DNA of 27,255 nucleotides from Chara braunii (GCA_003427395.1 BFEA01000804.1:489029-516283), one strand, 5' to 3'; positions 10,080-20,150 are shown, counted from the first letter of the stretch. A program made the numbers and translations. Notes: a model not told the origin generated them from the sequence alone.

Positions 10080-10781
10080 GCGCCATAAGCATTGGACAAA
10101 AGTTGTGTTTTTGCAATATTGGAATGACAAAGCTTGGATAGTATGAATGAGTCTGCTCGGAATGAGCAGTACAAAGACTAGCTGGAATTGTGCCTTGATG
10201 AGTTAGAAAACATAATTTTGAGTTACTTTCGAGATGGGCTACCTTCGAGATGTTACGTACGAAACAATGACAAGGGCTATGGGGATAAGACTTGTTGGGA
10301 TGGTTGTATTGTCAGCTTTGGATGAAACAGAGATTGCGTCTTTGGAAAAAGACTATGAATTTTGAATGACGAGCAAAGTAAGGCATTCAGTATCGGTCGA
10401 GTACAAGAGAGGTTAGGGGACCTATGGGTAAAGAGGTGTGAGAACCCCTCTTCCCTAGGAGCATAATCCAACTAAGTCATGAATAAGCCAAAAGTAGCAG
10501 GAAGCCTGAGAAGTCAGAAAGAGTGAAAACAAAAAGGATGTCCGTACCGTTCGCTATGGTTGAACGGTCGGATGGGCTAAGTGCTGCTTGAGGTTGCAAG
10601 CCTCAACTCGAGCACTAGACGCTAAACCGGATGAATGCATGAGGAGTAGCAAATGATATTGAGAAATGAATGAGAAATATTACGCGCAGAAAACTGTAAA
10701 AGATAGCCACATTCTAACCCATAAGACAAAGATGGGATCTGTGTCCTCAAGGTCCACCCCCTCGGGCTCTAACATTGGAAT
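10080..10781. other. No clear gene; one nested hairpin
   Basis: Short open stretches occur in more than one frame, broken by stops about as often as chance predicts. A nested hairpin at 10580-10616 has outer arms AGTGCT/AGCACT and inner arms TTGAGG/CCTCAA around a seven-base loop. Confidence 0.45.
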
Positions 10782-10934
10782 GGATAAGGACGACCCTAAC
10801 AAGGTCGTTCAATTGAAACGAATAAGAACAGCCATAACAAGGCCGTTTGACTGGGATGGATAAGAATGACCCTGATAAGGTTGTTCGACCGGAAATGGCA
10901 AAATTACCCCCGATAAGGGTCATTTGAAAATAGT
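10782..10934. repeat. Four ~38-bp units, each with a small hairpin
   Basis: Units begin near 10782, 10819, 10858 and 10897. Each contains complementary arms around a short A-rich loop: ACGACC/GGTCGT in the first, ACAGCC/GGCCGT in the second, ATGACC/GGTTGT in the third and ATTACCC/GGGTCAT in the fourth. The first pairs perfectly, the third with two wobbles, and the second and fourth with one mismatch each. Confidence 0.7.
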
Positions 10935-11519
10935 TTTTAGGGTCCATTTACATAATTGCTTCAGAAAGGTTGAGCTTGAAGGATCTGGAGTTTGCATTGT
11001 GGAATTGTTTAAGAATTGAAATTGTATTGCATATCAGGGGGCTCTCGGCGGATTAGAAAAGATATGAAAATGACATTGAAAGAGTCTTTTTTTTTTATCA
11101 GTCTCAAGCCTCAACAGGAGGGGGATATCGGTGTCTGCACCGCGACCCCAGGACCTCTACCCTTCAAGGGAAAGTCTCGGCGCGACTTGTTCCTCATAAA
11201 GAAGGATAAGGGTTAAAGGACTAAGGCATCTCTCTCTTTGAGTGGTGCTCGTCGCCCGAAACTAACTCCGACAACGAGCTCTAGTCGAGGAGTTCAAATT
11301 ACGCCTCATGTTGGGAACCTAAACGTCGAAGCATGAGCAACCAAATGGGTGAAGTACCATTCTTTTGCTAGTCTCATTTGCTCTCCCCAACCGCACGCCA
11401 TACCATAGAGGGTCGGCGTGGCCGCTTGGGATGGACCAATGTTGCTCGCATTAAGTTGAGCGGCACTGTCCAGAGAGAGGGGTCAGGCAGTGTAGAGAGA
11501 AGGTTAACAACAGTCGTAT
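10935..11519. other. Intergenic DNA, no gene recognised
   Basis: Mixed sequence with open frames under 70 codons and no motif. Nothing else is recognised. Confidence 0.4.
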
Positions 11520-11945
11520 TTATCATCACCACTTCAGGACACCCTTCACCACTTCAGGAAGCAACCTGACTAAACAGGTGGTTTTCAGGGTCTTCGGACC
11601 TTTCACCATCAAAATCATTCAGATATGAAAATTCTGAATAGTCCTGAAGTGGTGAAAGCTACGAAGACCCTGAAAACCACATGTTTAGGCAGGCTGCATC
11701 CTCAAGTGGTGAAGGGTGGTTTTCATGGTATTCAGACATTTCACCACTTCAGGACCATTCANGATTTTCAGACNGCCCAAAACTCTCACTTGACCACTTC
11801 AGGACACCCTTCACCACTTCAGGACACCCTTCACCACTTCAGGATGCAGCCTGCCTAAACAGGTGGTTTTCGGGGTCTTCGGATTTTTCACCACTTCAGG
11901 ACCATTCATGATTTTCAGACTGCCCAAAACTCTCACTTCAGAATT
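11520..11945. repeat. Palindromic cluster built on CACCACTTCAGGA
   Basis: Three copies of a ~61-bp module occur: plus strand at 11542-11607, minus strand at 11656-11716 and plus strand at 11827-11888. The second and third form a near-perfect inverted repeat with a ~110-base spacer. A second module (TTTCACCACTTCAGGACCAT and following) is directly repeated at 11739-11795 and 11886-11940. A 20-bp unit CACCACTTCAGGACACCCTT is tandemly repeated near 11795-11844. Two ambiguous bases, at 11762 and 11774, fall in the second module; both correspond to T in its other copy. Open frames across the cluster are repeat artefacts. Confidence 0.85.
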
Positions 11946-12528
11946 TTGATTCCTTAATTTTCAGCTACTCGATAACCGCTTGTGGCGGTGTACCGGGTGA
12001 GTCCACACCCACCACAACGCATTGACGCCCCCCTGCCGGTTCATTATAACCGTTTCGGGACTAACCACGAGGTCTTCGTAACTGCACTCGCAGACTAATA
12101 GAGAGGCCCAACTCTCTTGAAAGGAAGAGGCTGGATCCAAAAAAATACCACTCGGGAGGAACGATTCGTGGGGCATGCCTTACGGCAATACAGGGTCCTG
12201 GGAGGCTTGGACTGGACCTACCTGCCAGAAGCGGGGTGGTACCTCAACAATGACACTCGTCTCGTAATAGCAAAAGGTCGAACTAAGTAGAAGGATGAGG
12301 TGTTGTCTGTCGAGGAGGGACCGATCACCCTTCCTTCTAGGAGCAGGTGGACCAGCGTTCTTGATTCAGTTGGTGGGTCAAGGTTCCGTACCTCCGAGTG
12401 AGAACCCGACGTGTGATTGGGACATCGCATTTTGAGTGGGGGGGTGTGTGTCATCTACCGATGAAAAAACGTGCAATAAAAAGAACCACGGTCAAAAAGA
12501 TAAGGCTACCATGAGGTCGACAAAGTTT
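11946..12528. other. Intergenic DNA, no gene recognised
   Basis: A plus-strand stretch at 12102-12290 is open for about 60 codons and looks moderately protein-like (for example LGGLDWTYLPEAGWYL), but it starts after stops, has no ATG and matches no family I know. Not called. Confidence 0.35.
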
Positions 12529-12890
12529 GCATGTAAAATTGATTGAGTTTGGGTTTGGGAAAAGTCTGGCAAGATGTCCAAAAAAAAAATGCATGTAAAA
12601 TTAATTGAGTTTGGGTTTGAGAAAGGTCTGGCAAAATGTCTAAAAGAGAAATGCATGTAAAATTGATTGAGTTTGGGCTTGAGAAAGGTCTTGCAAGATG
12701 TCCAGAAGATAAATGCATGTAAAATTGATTGAGCTTGGGCTTGAGAAAGATTTGGCAAGACGTCCCGAAGAAAGATGCATGTAAAGTTGATTGAGTTTGG
12801 GTTTGAGAAAGGTCTGGCAAGGAAAAAATGCATGTGAAATGGATAGAGTTAGGACTTGAGAAAGGTCTGGCAAAATAACGAGAAAGAAAT
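12529..12890. repeat. 62-bp minisatellite, six copies
   Basis: GCATGTAAAATTGATTGAGT starts at 12529, 12591, 12653, 12715, 12777 and 12830, giving spacings of 62, 62, 62, 62 and 53. Because 62 is not a multiple of three, each unit shifts frame. All three minus-strand frames stay open across the array, producing three overlapping open frames of up to 198 codons. That is a property of a stop-poor unit and not evidence for three proteins. Confidence 0.95.
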
Positions 12891-13093
12891 GAGTGAGCAT
12901 GAGATCGAGAAAAAGGGTGGTAAGAATAATGGATTGCACGGACCAGAGAGTCGATTAAAAGAAGCGCTGAGGGAAACAAGTGTCGGAAAGGGAACATGAC
13001 CGGCACGGGATGGAAGGCAGAGCGGTCGAAGGCATTAGGGATGGCAAGGCTTGGGGGAAAAGCATGGGTTGCAAGAGGCAGGAGACGAAAGAC

Positions 13094-13476
13094 TGGATGC
13101 ACTAAGGGTGATGAATTAGACGAAAGGTTGGATGTACTAAGGGTGATGAATGGGACGAAAGGTCTTATGTACGAAGGTTGATGAAAGAGACAAAAGGTTG
13201 GATGTACTAAGGGTGATGAATTAGACGAAAGGGTTGGAGGTACTAAGGCTCATGAATGAGACGAAAGGGGTGATGTACTAATGGTGATGAATGAGACGAA
13301 AGGCATGATGTACTAAGGGTGATGAATGAGACGAAAGGTTTAATGTACTAAGGGTGATGAATGAAACAAAATGTTTGATGTACTAAGGGTGATGAATGAG
13401 ACGAAAGGCCTGATGTACTAAGGGTGATTAATGAGACGAGAGGTTGGATGTACTAAGAGTGATGAATGAGACGGAA
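13094..13476. repeat. 35-bp minisatellite, eleven copies
   Basis: The unit is close to GATGTACTAAGGGTGATGAA followed by TGAGACGAAAGGTTG. The ACTAA (or ACGAA) anchor lies at 13101, 13136, 13171, 13206, 13242, 13277, 13312, 13347, 13382, 13417 and 13452: ten intervals, nine of exactly 35 and one of 36. Copies differ by a few substitutions. Confidence 0.96.
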
Positions 13477-14142
13477 GAAGCTTAAAGAAACACCTAAAAG
13501 AGAACTCGATCCCCCACGCACCGTTCTCCGTCCCAAGGAGCGGGGACTAGAAGAGACATCGAGAAAGGAACAAGAAAAGGCAAAAAGGACTCTGGCAAAC
13601 TAATTACGCATTACATTTCACCCCCTCCCCTCCATTTATCCCTCCAGACCCTCCTACTGACAGAAGACTGGTGGTCGATGAGGATATCGCGAATGAGTGG
13701 GGGGGAATGTGTCGGGACCTGTAGGTCCCAAATAACATCCCGGCACTTGAGAGTCTGTATATAACCACGTTGTGCACGACAGAGAAATCCGTAGAAAGGA
13801 GACAAGAGAGACAGAAAAGACAAAGGACTAGGACGAGACTGCAGGAAGGAATGATGCCCTGGGCAAAATACAGTAGGGTGAAGGACCCAGCAATTGCAAG
13901 CAAGTAACAGGACAGGGGCGCATAGGGGCATAGGATGGGGTCAGGAGGGTCATTCAAATTCGGCATGACAAGAACCTGAGGGGCCATGAACCAAGCATGC
14001 AGGGCTCGACAGATGGCAAGAGAATTGATCGGAAGTTGGACGGCCCTGGTGGTCGGGGGACACTAGAAGGTAAGAGTCACAACGGGGTGCCAAGGTCATA
14101 CGGGAAGGGGGTCATGACGACCGGAGGGCACTAGAGAAAGAA
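13477..14142. other. Intergenic DNA, no gene recognised
   Basis: Purine-rich on the plus strand. Minus-strand open frames (13604-13987) are Leu/Ser/Pro-rich and lack any recognisable motif. Nothing else is seen. Confidence 0.4.
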
Positions 14143-14400
14143 GGACAAAGTGTTGGGGACCGCGGACGGGACAAAGTATCGGGGGCCACCGACGAGACAA
14201 AGTGTTCGGGACCGCCGACAGGACAAAATGTCGGGTCACCGATGGGACAAAGTGTCGGGGAACACGGACGGGATAAAGTGTCGGGGCCCACTGATGGGAC
14301 AAAATGTCGAGGACCGTTAGTGGACAGTTACCGGCGGGACCGTCAATGGGACAAGTACCGGTGGGACCACTGAGCGGGACAAGTGCCGAAAACTAGCACG
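14143..14400. repeat. 26-bp minisatellite, seven clear copies and decayed ones
   Basis: GACAAAGTGTCGGGGACC-type units begin at 14143, 14170, 14196, 14222, 14246, 14272 and 14298 (spacing 24-27), then fade into looser GGGACAAGTRCCGG units up to about 14400. The GC-rich unit is unlike the neighbouring arrays. Confidence 0.9.
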
Positions 14401-15019
14401 AGACAAGTGGCGGGGACATGAGAAGGTCTCAAGAAGGATTGAGGGGCAGCATGAGATGAAATAAATAAAACAAGGTGTACCGTCAAGATCAAGATCTTGA
14501 CGGCCAAGAATATTAACACCACTAGTGCAAACACTAGTGGAAGCAAATGGGAAGACTAAAAGGAAAAAAAGAAGTAAAGAAACATGAAGAAGGAGGCATG
14601 GGAGCAATCCGAAAAATCTCGGATTGACCCCCCTCAAGAAACTGGAGTCAAAAGAGACTCCATGTGAAAAATATGTTCCCGGGGAAAATTGGAGTATGAG
14701 GGGTCACTGTGTGAGAGAAATAGAGGTAAACGAAAACTCTCACTGGCATGGGCATGAGGAAGCCATTATTGCAGTCCGAGATATAATGGATAGCACCATG
14801 GGCATAGGGAGGGTCAAAACGAAGAGGAACGGCCTAGAAAAGGTCTTAACGGCTACTTGACACTTGGCATGCTAGAAAAAGAAAGAAAAAGAAAAGAAAA
14901 GGGATGGAGAATAAAACAAAAGAAGTGAGAGGGAGTGAGTGAGTTGGCTGTCAGTAGGCGTTGCCACAAGTAGGGACTGGCAGGTTTTGATTTTGTAGAG
15001 AAAATCAAGAAAAATCAAG
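14401..15019. repeat. Hairpin-bearing duplicated segment, copy 1
   Basis: Matches 15679-16260 at an offset of about 1,270-1,277 bases. It carries three close hairpins: 14480-14503 (CCGTCAAGAT/ATCTTGACGG, perfect 10 bp), 14519-14540 (CCACTAGTG/CACTAGTGG, perfect 9 bp) and 14605-14626 (CAATCCGA/TCGGATTG, perfect 8 bp). A fourth, 14643-14662 (TGGAGTC/GACTCCA), is not kept in copy 2. The 3' part shares GGCCTAGAAAA and CTACTTGACACTTG-type stretches with copy 2 and ends in a purine-rich tract. Confidence 0.85.
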
Positions 15020-15380
15020 GCTTCATGCAACCGAGATACAACGGATTGCATGGGGGAAGAGAAACACATGTTTTAGATTCATATGGAGCCAACATTGAGC
15101 CCAGATGCACTTGAAAGTTGATCGTTTCTTTTTCCTTCAGTTTTGGGCTAGTTATGGGGTAATGGGGCTAGGAAATTAATCCCTATTGCAGTCTGAGTTA
15201 CAACGGGCTGCATGGCGAAGGGAAAACACATATTTTAGGTTCATCCGGAGCCAATATGAAACCCGGATGCACTTGAAAATTGAGCACTCCATTTTCTTCC
15301 AACTTGGGGCAAGTTGTAGGGATGTGAGACTGGGAAAATGACCACAGTTGCAGTCTCAGAAATAACGGACTGCATAAGGA
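15020..15380. repeat. ~162-bp tandem repeat, about 2.2 copies
   Basis: Segments starting near 15031 (CGAGATACAACGG) and 15194 (TGAGTTACAACGG) align over their full length, sharing AACACAT, TTCATATGGAGCC-type and ATGCACTTGAAA stretches. A partial third begins near 15357 (CAGAAATAACGG). The same RAGATAYAACGG motif also occurs in the flanking duplicated segments at about 14777 and 16042. Confidence 0.85.
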
Positions 15381-15678
15381 TGCCTAGGCCAAGAGAAAAA
15401 TTAGTCATGGCATGCCCAAAAAGCTAAAAAATAGTGATTTCGGCATGAGGCAAATGGAGACGGTAAATGGCAACTGTAAGATGAGATCTCTCGGCCAATA
15501 ATAATCGGCACACGTGGGGCACTTGAGGGGGGGATATTGGAACTTACAAGAGCAAGGAGGTTCCAAAATAAAAATGGGACGATATCCGGGGACGATGTCG
15601 GGGACTAAATGGACCCAAATAAAAATAGTCGAAAAACGGGATATGCACCGGCGGGACAAAAAAATGGAACTAGTACGG
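15381..15678. other. Spacer between tandem units
   Basis: No gene is recognised. The last part, near 15640-15678, resembles the decayed 26-bp units seen before copy 1, so the duplication may begin somewhat upstream of where I placed it. Confidence 0.4.
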
Positions 15679-16260
15679 AGGAAAGTGGCGGGGACTTGAG
15701 ATGTCCCAAGGGAACCATAAGCCAATATATGGAATGGTCACACAAAGCAAACGGCACCGTCGGGATCAAATCTAGACGGTGAAAAATATTAGCACCACTA
15801 GTGCAAGCACTCGTGGGATCAAGTGGGGGAGGCATGAGAGAAAAGAAAGTAAAATAATAATGATGGAAGGGTTGCCCAGCAGTCCGCGATATCTGGGACT
15901 AACTAGGCATGAGAAAATACAGCCCCAAAGGGCTCTACTCAGAAAAGAGGCTGTCCAAAGAAAATTGGAGCAAAAGGGGGTCAAAATTGAGGCTAACGGA
16001 GACAAAATGAAGTCCTCTTGAGTGTGGGGGTTTCATTATTGTAATCCGAGATATAACGGTCAACTACTGAGTCTGAATCTGGCCATAGATAAGGATCCAT
16101 GGCCTAGAAAAAGACTCAACATCCACTTGACACTTGTCACATCAGAAATAAAATAAAATAAAATAAAAAGGGGAGAAAAGGGAGGGAGAATGAGACAAAG
16201 GGGGAGAAAAGAGTAGAGGAGAATGTGTCGGCCTATTTGGACTGGCAACAGGTCCCTACT
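15679..16260. repeat. Hairpin-bearing duplicated segment, copy 2
   Basis: Aligns with 14401-15019. The three hairpins are retained in altered form: CCGTCGGGAT/ATCTAGACGG near 15757 (8 of 10 pairs), CCACTAGTGC/GCACTCGTGG near 15795 (one mismatch) and AGTCC/GGACT near 15882. In the third, the A-T pair of copy 1 (AATCC/GGATT) is replaced by G-C (AGTCC/GGACT), changing both sides together. Confidence 0.85.
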
Positions 16261-16737
16261 GTGACCTCATCCCTCCAGGCTGGCCGGAGTGCTGGTTTCA
16301 ACCTACATAAGCTGAGGTTTCAGTCCGCCACACTCACATTTGCATGAGGTGTGCCCATGCTGCCCAAGTGAGCTCAAAGAAACACTTCTCTCACTTGGAG
16401 TGAGGAGGGGGGAACCACTGCGAGCTTGGGAGCTTAGAGGAGGTTGTGGACTACTGTGAGGAGCTCTAGAGGCTGGTGGTAGTGGGGTTGGCATAGGAAG
16501 GTGATCCGCCATAGCCCTCAGGCTATGAGGAAGAGGAAAACGCTAGAGGGAGTCTCATTAACCCTCCTAGAGGGGAGGACTCCATAGCCATAGTGATAGG
16601 AGTTTGTCATCATCAGGAAGGAGGGGGAATGAGAAGGGTTTGAGGAAGAAGGGAACCATAGCGAAGTGAAGGAGGAAGCATCACCAAAATTGAGACTTCA
16701 ACCCCAAGAAACCAAAGGAGGTGAGTGGAAAGAAGGA
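16261..16737. other. Intergenic DNA, no gene recognised
   Basis: A minus-strand open frame (16303-16512) is Ser/Pro-rich without a motif. Purine-rich sequence leads into the polypyrimidine tract that follows. Confidence 0.4.
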
Positions 16738-16976
16738 AAATTTTCTTCTTCTTCTCCTTCTTCTTCTTTTTCTTTTTCTTCTTCTTCCTTTTTTTTTTCT
16801 ACTTCATTTTTTTCTCCTTCTTTTTTTTCTTCTTCTCCTTCTCCTTCTTCTTCTTCCCCTCCTTCCTCTTCTTCTTCCTCTTCTTCTCTCCCCCCCCTTC
16901 CTCTTCTCCTACTACTTCATGTTCCCTCGCTTCCTTTTGTTCCCCTCCCTCATCTTCTCTCTCTCCATAGACACTT
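16738..16976. repeat. Polypyrimidine (CTT/CCT)n tract
   Basis: Nearly 240 bases of C and T, largely CTT and CCTT triplets. Poly-Phe, poly-Ser and poly-Leu open frames appear in all three plus frames and are translation artefacts. Mirror-type polypyrimidine DNA can form a triplex, but I did not establish a mirror repeat. Confidence 0.93.
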
Positions 16977-17047
16977 CCCAAAACTTAAAGTAGATGGTAG
17001 GAGGGTTTTTTTACTAGTAATGATCTCCGCATGGGCTCATCCTATAC

Positions 17048-17369
17048 TTGCATGTAAATCGTCACTTCGCATCTTGTGATTTCATGCATGTTCTCTCTCA
17101 CTTTCTCTCCATTTCCTCGCTTAGGAGCAAGTCGCAACTCTTGTTTGTGCATGTTCCAGTGTTTTGATGATGTTTTCCTCCTTTTTAGTTCATTTCTTCA
17201 CTCTCATGTGAATCGTCACTTCCCACCTTGTGATTTCATGCACGAAACTCACTCTCCTCTTACTTTTTCTTTATTTCTTCACTTAGTAACGAATCATAAC
17301 CTCGGTTTGTGTTTCATCTATTGTCGGGATGATCTTTTACTATTGCCTTGTCCATTTAAGACACTTGGC
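17048..17369. repeat. Two diverged ~154-bp units leading into the 91-bp array
   Basis: CATGTAAATCGTCACTTC at 17051 recurs as CATGTGAATCGTCACTTC at 17205, each followed by TTGTGATTTCATGCA. Downstream parts share a CTTAGNARCRARTC-type stretch with the 91-bp units, so these may be ancestral or decayed forms of the same array. Confidence 0.65.
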
Positions 17370-18395
17370 GATAATCCGAGTCATCTTTGGTTGTTTCACT
17401 ACTCATATAAATGAGTTCTCACTAGTCACACTCTTGCTTTGGTCATTTCGCACACTTGGTGATAGTCCGATTCATCTTTGGTTGTTCCACTAGTCATATG
17501 CATGTTTTATCACTAGTCACACTCTTGTTTTGTCAATTTCATATACTTGGTGATAGTCCGATTCATACTTGGTTGTACCATCACTCACGTGCATGTGTTC
17601 TCACTAGTCACACTCTTACTTTGTCAATTTCATGCACTTGATGATTGTCCAATTCATACTTGGTTGTTTCATCACTCACATGCATGTATTCTCACTTGTC
17701 AGGCTCTTACTTTGTCAATTTCATGCAATTGGTAATAGTATGATTCCTACTTGGTTGTTCCATCACTCATACGCATGTGTTCTCACCAGTCACACTCTTG
17801 CCTTGTCAATTTCATGCACTTGGTAATAGTCTGATTCCTCTTTGGTTGTTCCACTAGTCATATGCGTGAGTTTTCACTAGTCACACCCTCGTCTTATCAA
17901 TTTCGTGCACTTGGTAATAGTCCGATTCATCCTTGTTTGTTCCACTACCCATATGCATGTGTACTCACGAGTCAAACTTTTACTTTGTCAATTTCATGCA
18001 CTTGGTGATTTTTCGATTCATACTTGGTTGTTCCGCCACTCACATGCATGTGTTCTCACTAGTCACACTCTTGCCTTGTCAATTTCATGCACTTGGTGAT
18101 AGTCTGATTCATACTTGGTTGTTTCACTACTCATATGCATGTGTGATTTCTAGTCACACTCTTGCCTCGTCAATTTCATGCACTTGGTGATAGTCCGATT
18201 CATACTTGGTTGTTCCAGTACTCGCATGCATGTGTTCTCACTAGTCACACTTATGCCTTGTTAATTTCGTGTATTTGGTGATAGTCCGATTCATTCTTGG
18301 TTATTTCACTAGTCATATGCATGTATTCTCACTAGTCTTACTATTATCTTGTCCATTTCACACATTTGGTGTTAGTCCGATTCATCCTTGGTCAA
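17370..18395. repeat. 91-bp minisatellite, twelve copies, constant period
   Basis: The anchor GATAGTCCGATTCAT (with substitutions) starts at 17370, 17461, 17552, 17643, 17734, 17825, 17916, 18007, 18098, 18189, 18280 and 18371: eleven intervals of exactly 91. Substitutions are common but there are no length changes. Since 91 is one more than a multiple of three, plus-strand frames rotate through the unit, and several 60-85-codon open frames encode similar peptides; these are artefacts of a stop-poor unit. Confidence 0.97.
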
Positions 18396-19195
18396 CTGAC
18401 TTGACACACACATGGCTTAGCAGGACCACCGTGCTCTCATCGAACATGGTAAGTAAGAAGTAAGAAAAATGACTGTTTCTTTGCTAGGACTGTTGTTGTT
18501 TTTATTATTGTGCATAACAATGTTTACTGCTTCTGATGATGATTGACCAAGTCCCTTGTTGCGGCTGCTGCTGCTGAAAAACCGACGGTCAACCTCTGGA
18601 GCACGGGCTAGCCTAAAAATGGGACTAAGGGGCCAATGCGACCGGGGAGCACTTTGGCCGAGTTCCGTCAAACCAAGGATATGGGGGCTGGAACTTCTCA
18701 GACCTCATATCCTAGGCATAAACAGATGACCTGCAGAACCTGCAGGTCATCTGAGTCCATTTTCCTGCACAAACGAAAAATTGATTTAACGAACTGTTCG
18801 CCTTAAGGTCCGGACGGCGCCCGAAAACGGCAAGTACGGGCAAACAATGACGAAATCCGACCAAAATTGGTAGGGTGCTTCCTTAGGCACAGATAGTGAG
18901 TCTACCAAAATAGAACTGATTCTGACCTCGTTTAGGTTAGAAAATGCAAGCCTTTGTTTTTCGGCTCTCCTTCTTAGGCAAAAATGACAAAAACGGCAAA
19001 ATCTGCAGATCTGCAGATCTGCAGATTTGCAAAGACTGCGTTTTCTGAAATCTGTGTTTTTGTGCAAAGTTTGTGCTTTCTGCATATCTGCTGTAGGACT
19101 AGTACTGCAAATCTGAATTTTTAGAGTCTGGGGCAAGGGAAGACCTAGGAGACAAAGTCGGACGTGTGAAGTAGGACGGAGTATCGACAACCTCA
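18396..19195. other. Intergenic DNA with a strong palindrome and a short GCAGATCT repeat
   Basis: A perfect 14-bp inverted repeat with a three-base loop lies at 18723-18753. ATCTGCAG-type units repeat near 18998-19033. A minus-strand open frame (18786-19280) of 164 codons covers the latter; its Cys/Arg-rich middle comes from the repeat, it has no recognised domain, and it is not called as a gene. Confidence 0.5.
18723..18753. repeat. Perfect 14-bp palindrome, 3-base loop
   Basis: CAGATGACCTGCAG (18723-18736) and CTGCAGGTCATCTG (18740-18753) are exact reverse complements around AAC. No T run follows, so a bacterial-type terminator is not implied; it would form a very stable hairpin in RNA or extruded DNA. 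Confidence 0.95.
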
Positions 19196-19950
19196 CACCA
19201 TCTCCCTCCCCCATCTTCTCCACCCGTCTGTCATAGCCATCCTCCTTGCGCCATCGCCCTCCTTCATCTTCTTCACCCATCCACTATAGCCATCCACCTC
19301 ACACATTTTCCCTCCTCCATCTCCCTCACCCATCCGCCATAGCCAACCACCTCGCACCATCTTCATCCTCCATCTCCTTCACCCATCCACCATAGCCATC
19401 CACCTCACACCATCTCCCTCCTCGATCTTCATCCATCGACTATAGTCATCCACCTCGCACAATCTCCCTCCTCCGTCTCCTTCGCCCATCAACCATAGCC
19501 ATCCACCTCACACCATCTCCCTCCTTGATCTTCTTCACCCATCCACCATAGTCACCCACCTCACACCATCTCCCTTCTCCATCTTCTTCACCAACCCACC
19601 GTAGTCATCCACCTCATATCATCTCCCTCCTCCATCTTCTTCACTCATCCACCATAGCCATCCACCTCACACCATCTCCCTCCTCTATCTCCTTCACCCA
19701 TCTACCATAGCCAACCACCTCGCACCTTCTTCCTCCTCCATCTTCTTCGCCTATCCACCATAGCCAACCACCTCACTCCCCCCCCTCCTCCATCTCAGCT
19801 CCTTCACCCATCCACCATAGCCAATCACCTCACACCAATTTCCTCCTCCATCTTCTTCACCCATCCACCATAGCCAACCACCTCGCACCATCTCCCTCCT
19901 CCATCTTCCTCAACCGTCCTCCATATCCGACCACCGCACTCCCCCTTCCT
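19196..19950. repeat. 53-bp minisatellite, about fourteen copies
   Basis: CCATAGCCATCCACCTCACA-type units with the CATAGCC anchor at 19232, 19285, 19338, 19391, 19441, 19494, 19547, 19600, 19653, 19706, 19759, 19816, 19869 and about 19921. Most intervals are 53; exceptions are 50, 57 and 52. The unit is pyrimidine-rich on the plus strand. Confidence 0.96.
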
Positions 19951-20068
19951 GCGTCACCTCATCCACCAACCAAAGGCCATGATCTACGAGGCACAAAGAA
20001 GCAAGGTGTAGAAAGAGGACCTTGGGTAGGACGGTAGGACAAGTAGGTGGCAAATTGACTAGGAGTAG

Positions 20069-20070
<2 letters not shown>

Positions 20071-20148
<78 letters not shown>
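20071..20148. repeat. (CT)n microsatellite
   Basis: About 39 uninterrupted CT units. The reverse-strand Arg/Glu frame is an artefact. Confidence 0.97.

Positions 20149-20150
<2 letters not shown>

Noticed and set aside
12506-13102. 198-codon minus-strand open frame with repeated peptides
   Set aside because: It is produced by the 62-bp minisatellite, which is open in all three minus frames; the unit length is not a multiple of three, so no one frame is preserved.
13094-13476. CRISPR-like array
   Set aside because: The 35-bp units are contiguous diverged repeats without unique spacers, no cas genes are present, and the window is eukaryotic.
16666-17079. 137-codon open frame with a Ser/Phe-rich core
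   Set aside because: It translates the CTT/CCT tract; neighbouring frames give poly-Phe and poly-Leu equally well.
17456-18463. Series of similar 60-85-codon plus-strand open frames
   Set aside because: They follow the 91-bp array and rotate through frames; similarity comes from the repeat, not from a gene family.
18440-18490. Intron-like signals (GGTAAGTAAG and TTTCTTTGCTAG)
   Set aside because: Splice-like motifs are present, but there is no coding sequence on either side, so chance is the simpler explanation.
18786-19280. 164-codon minus-strand open frame with a Cys/Arg-rich centre
   Set aside because: The Cys-rich part comes from the GCAGATCT repeat, the start lies in the 53-bp array, and no domain is recognised.
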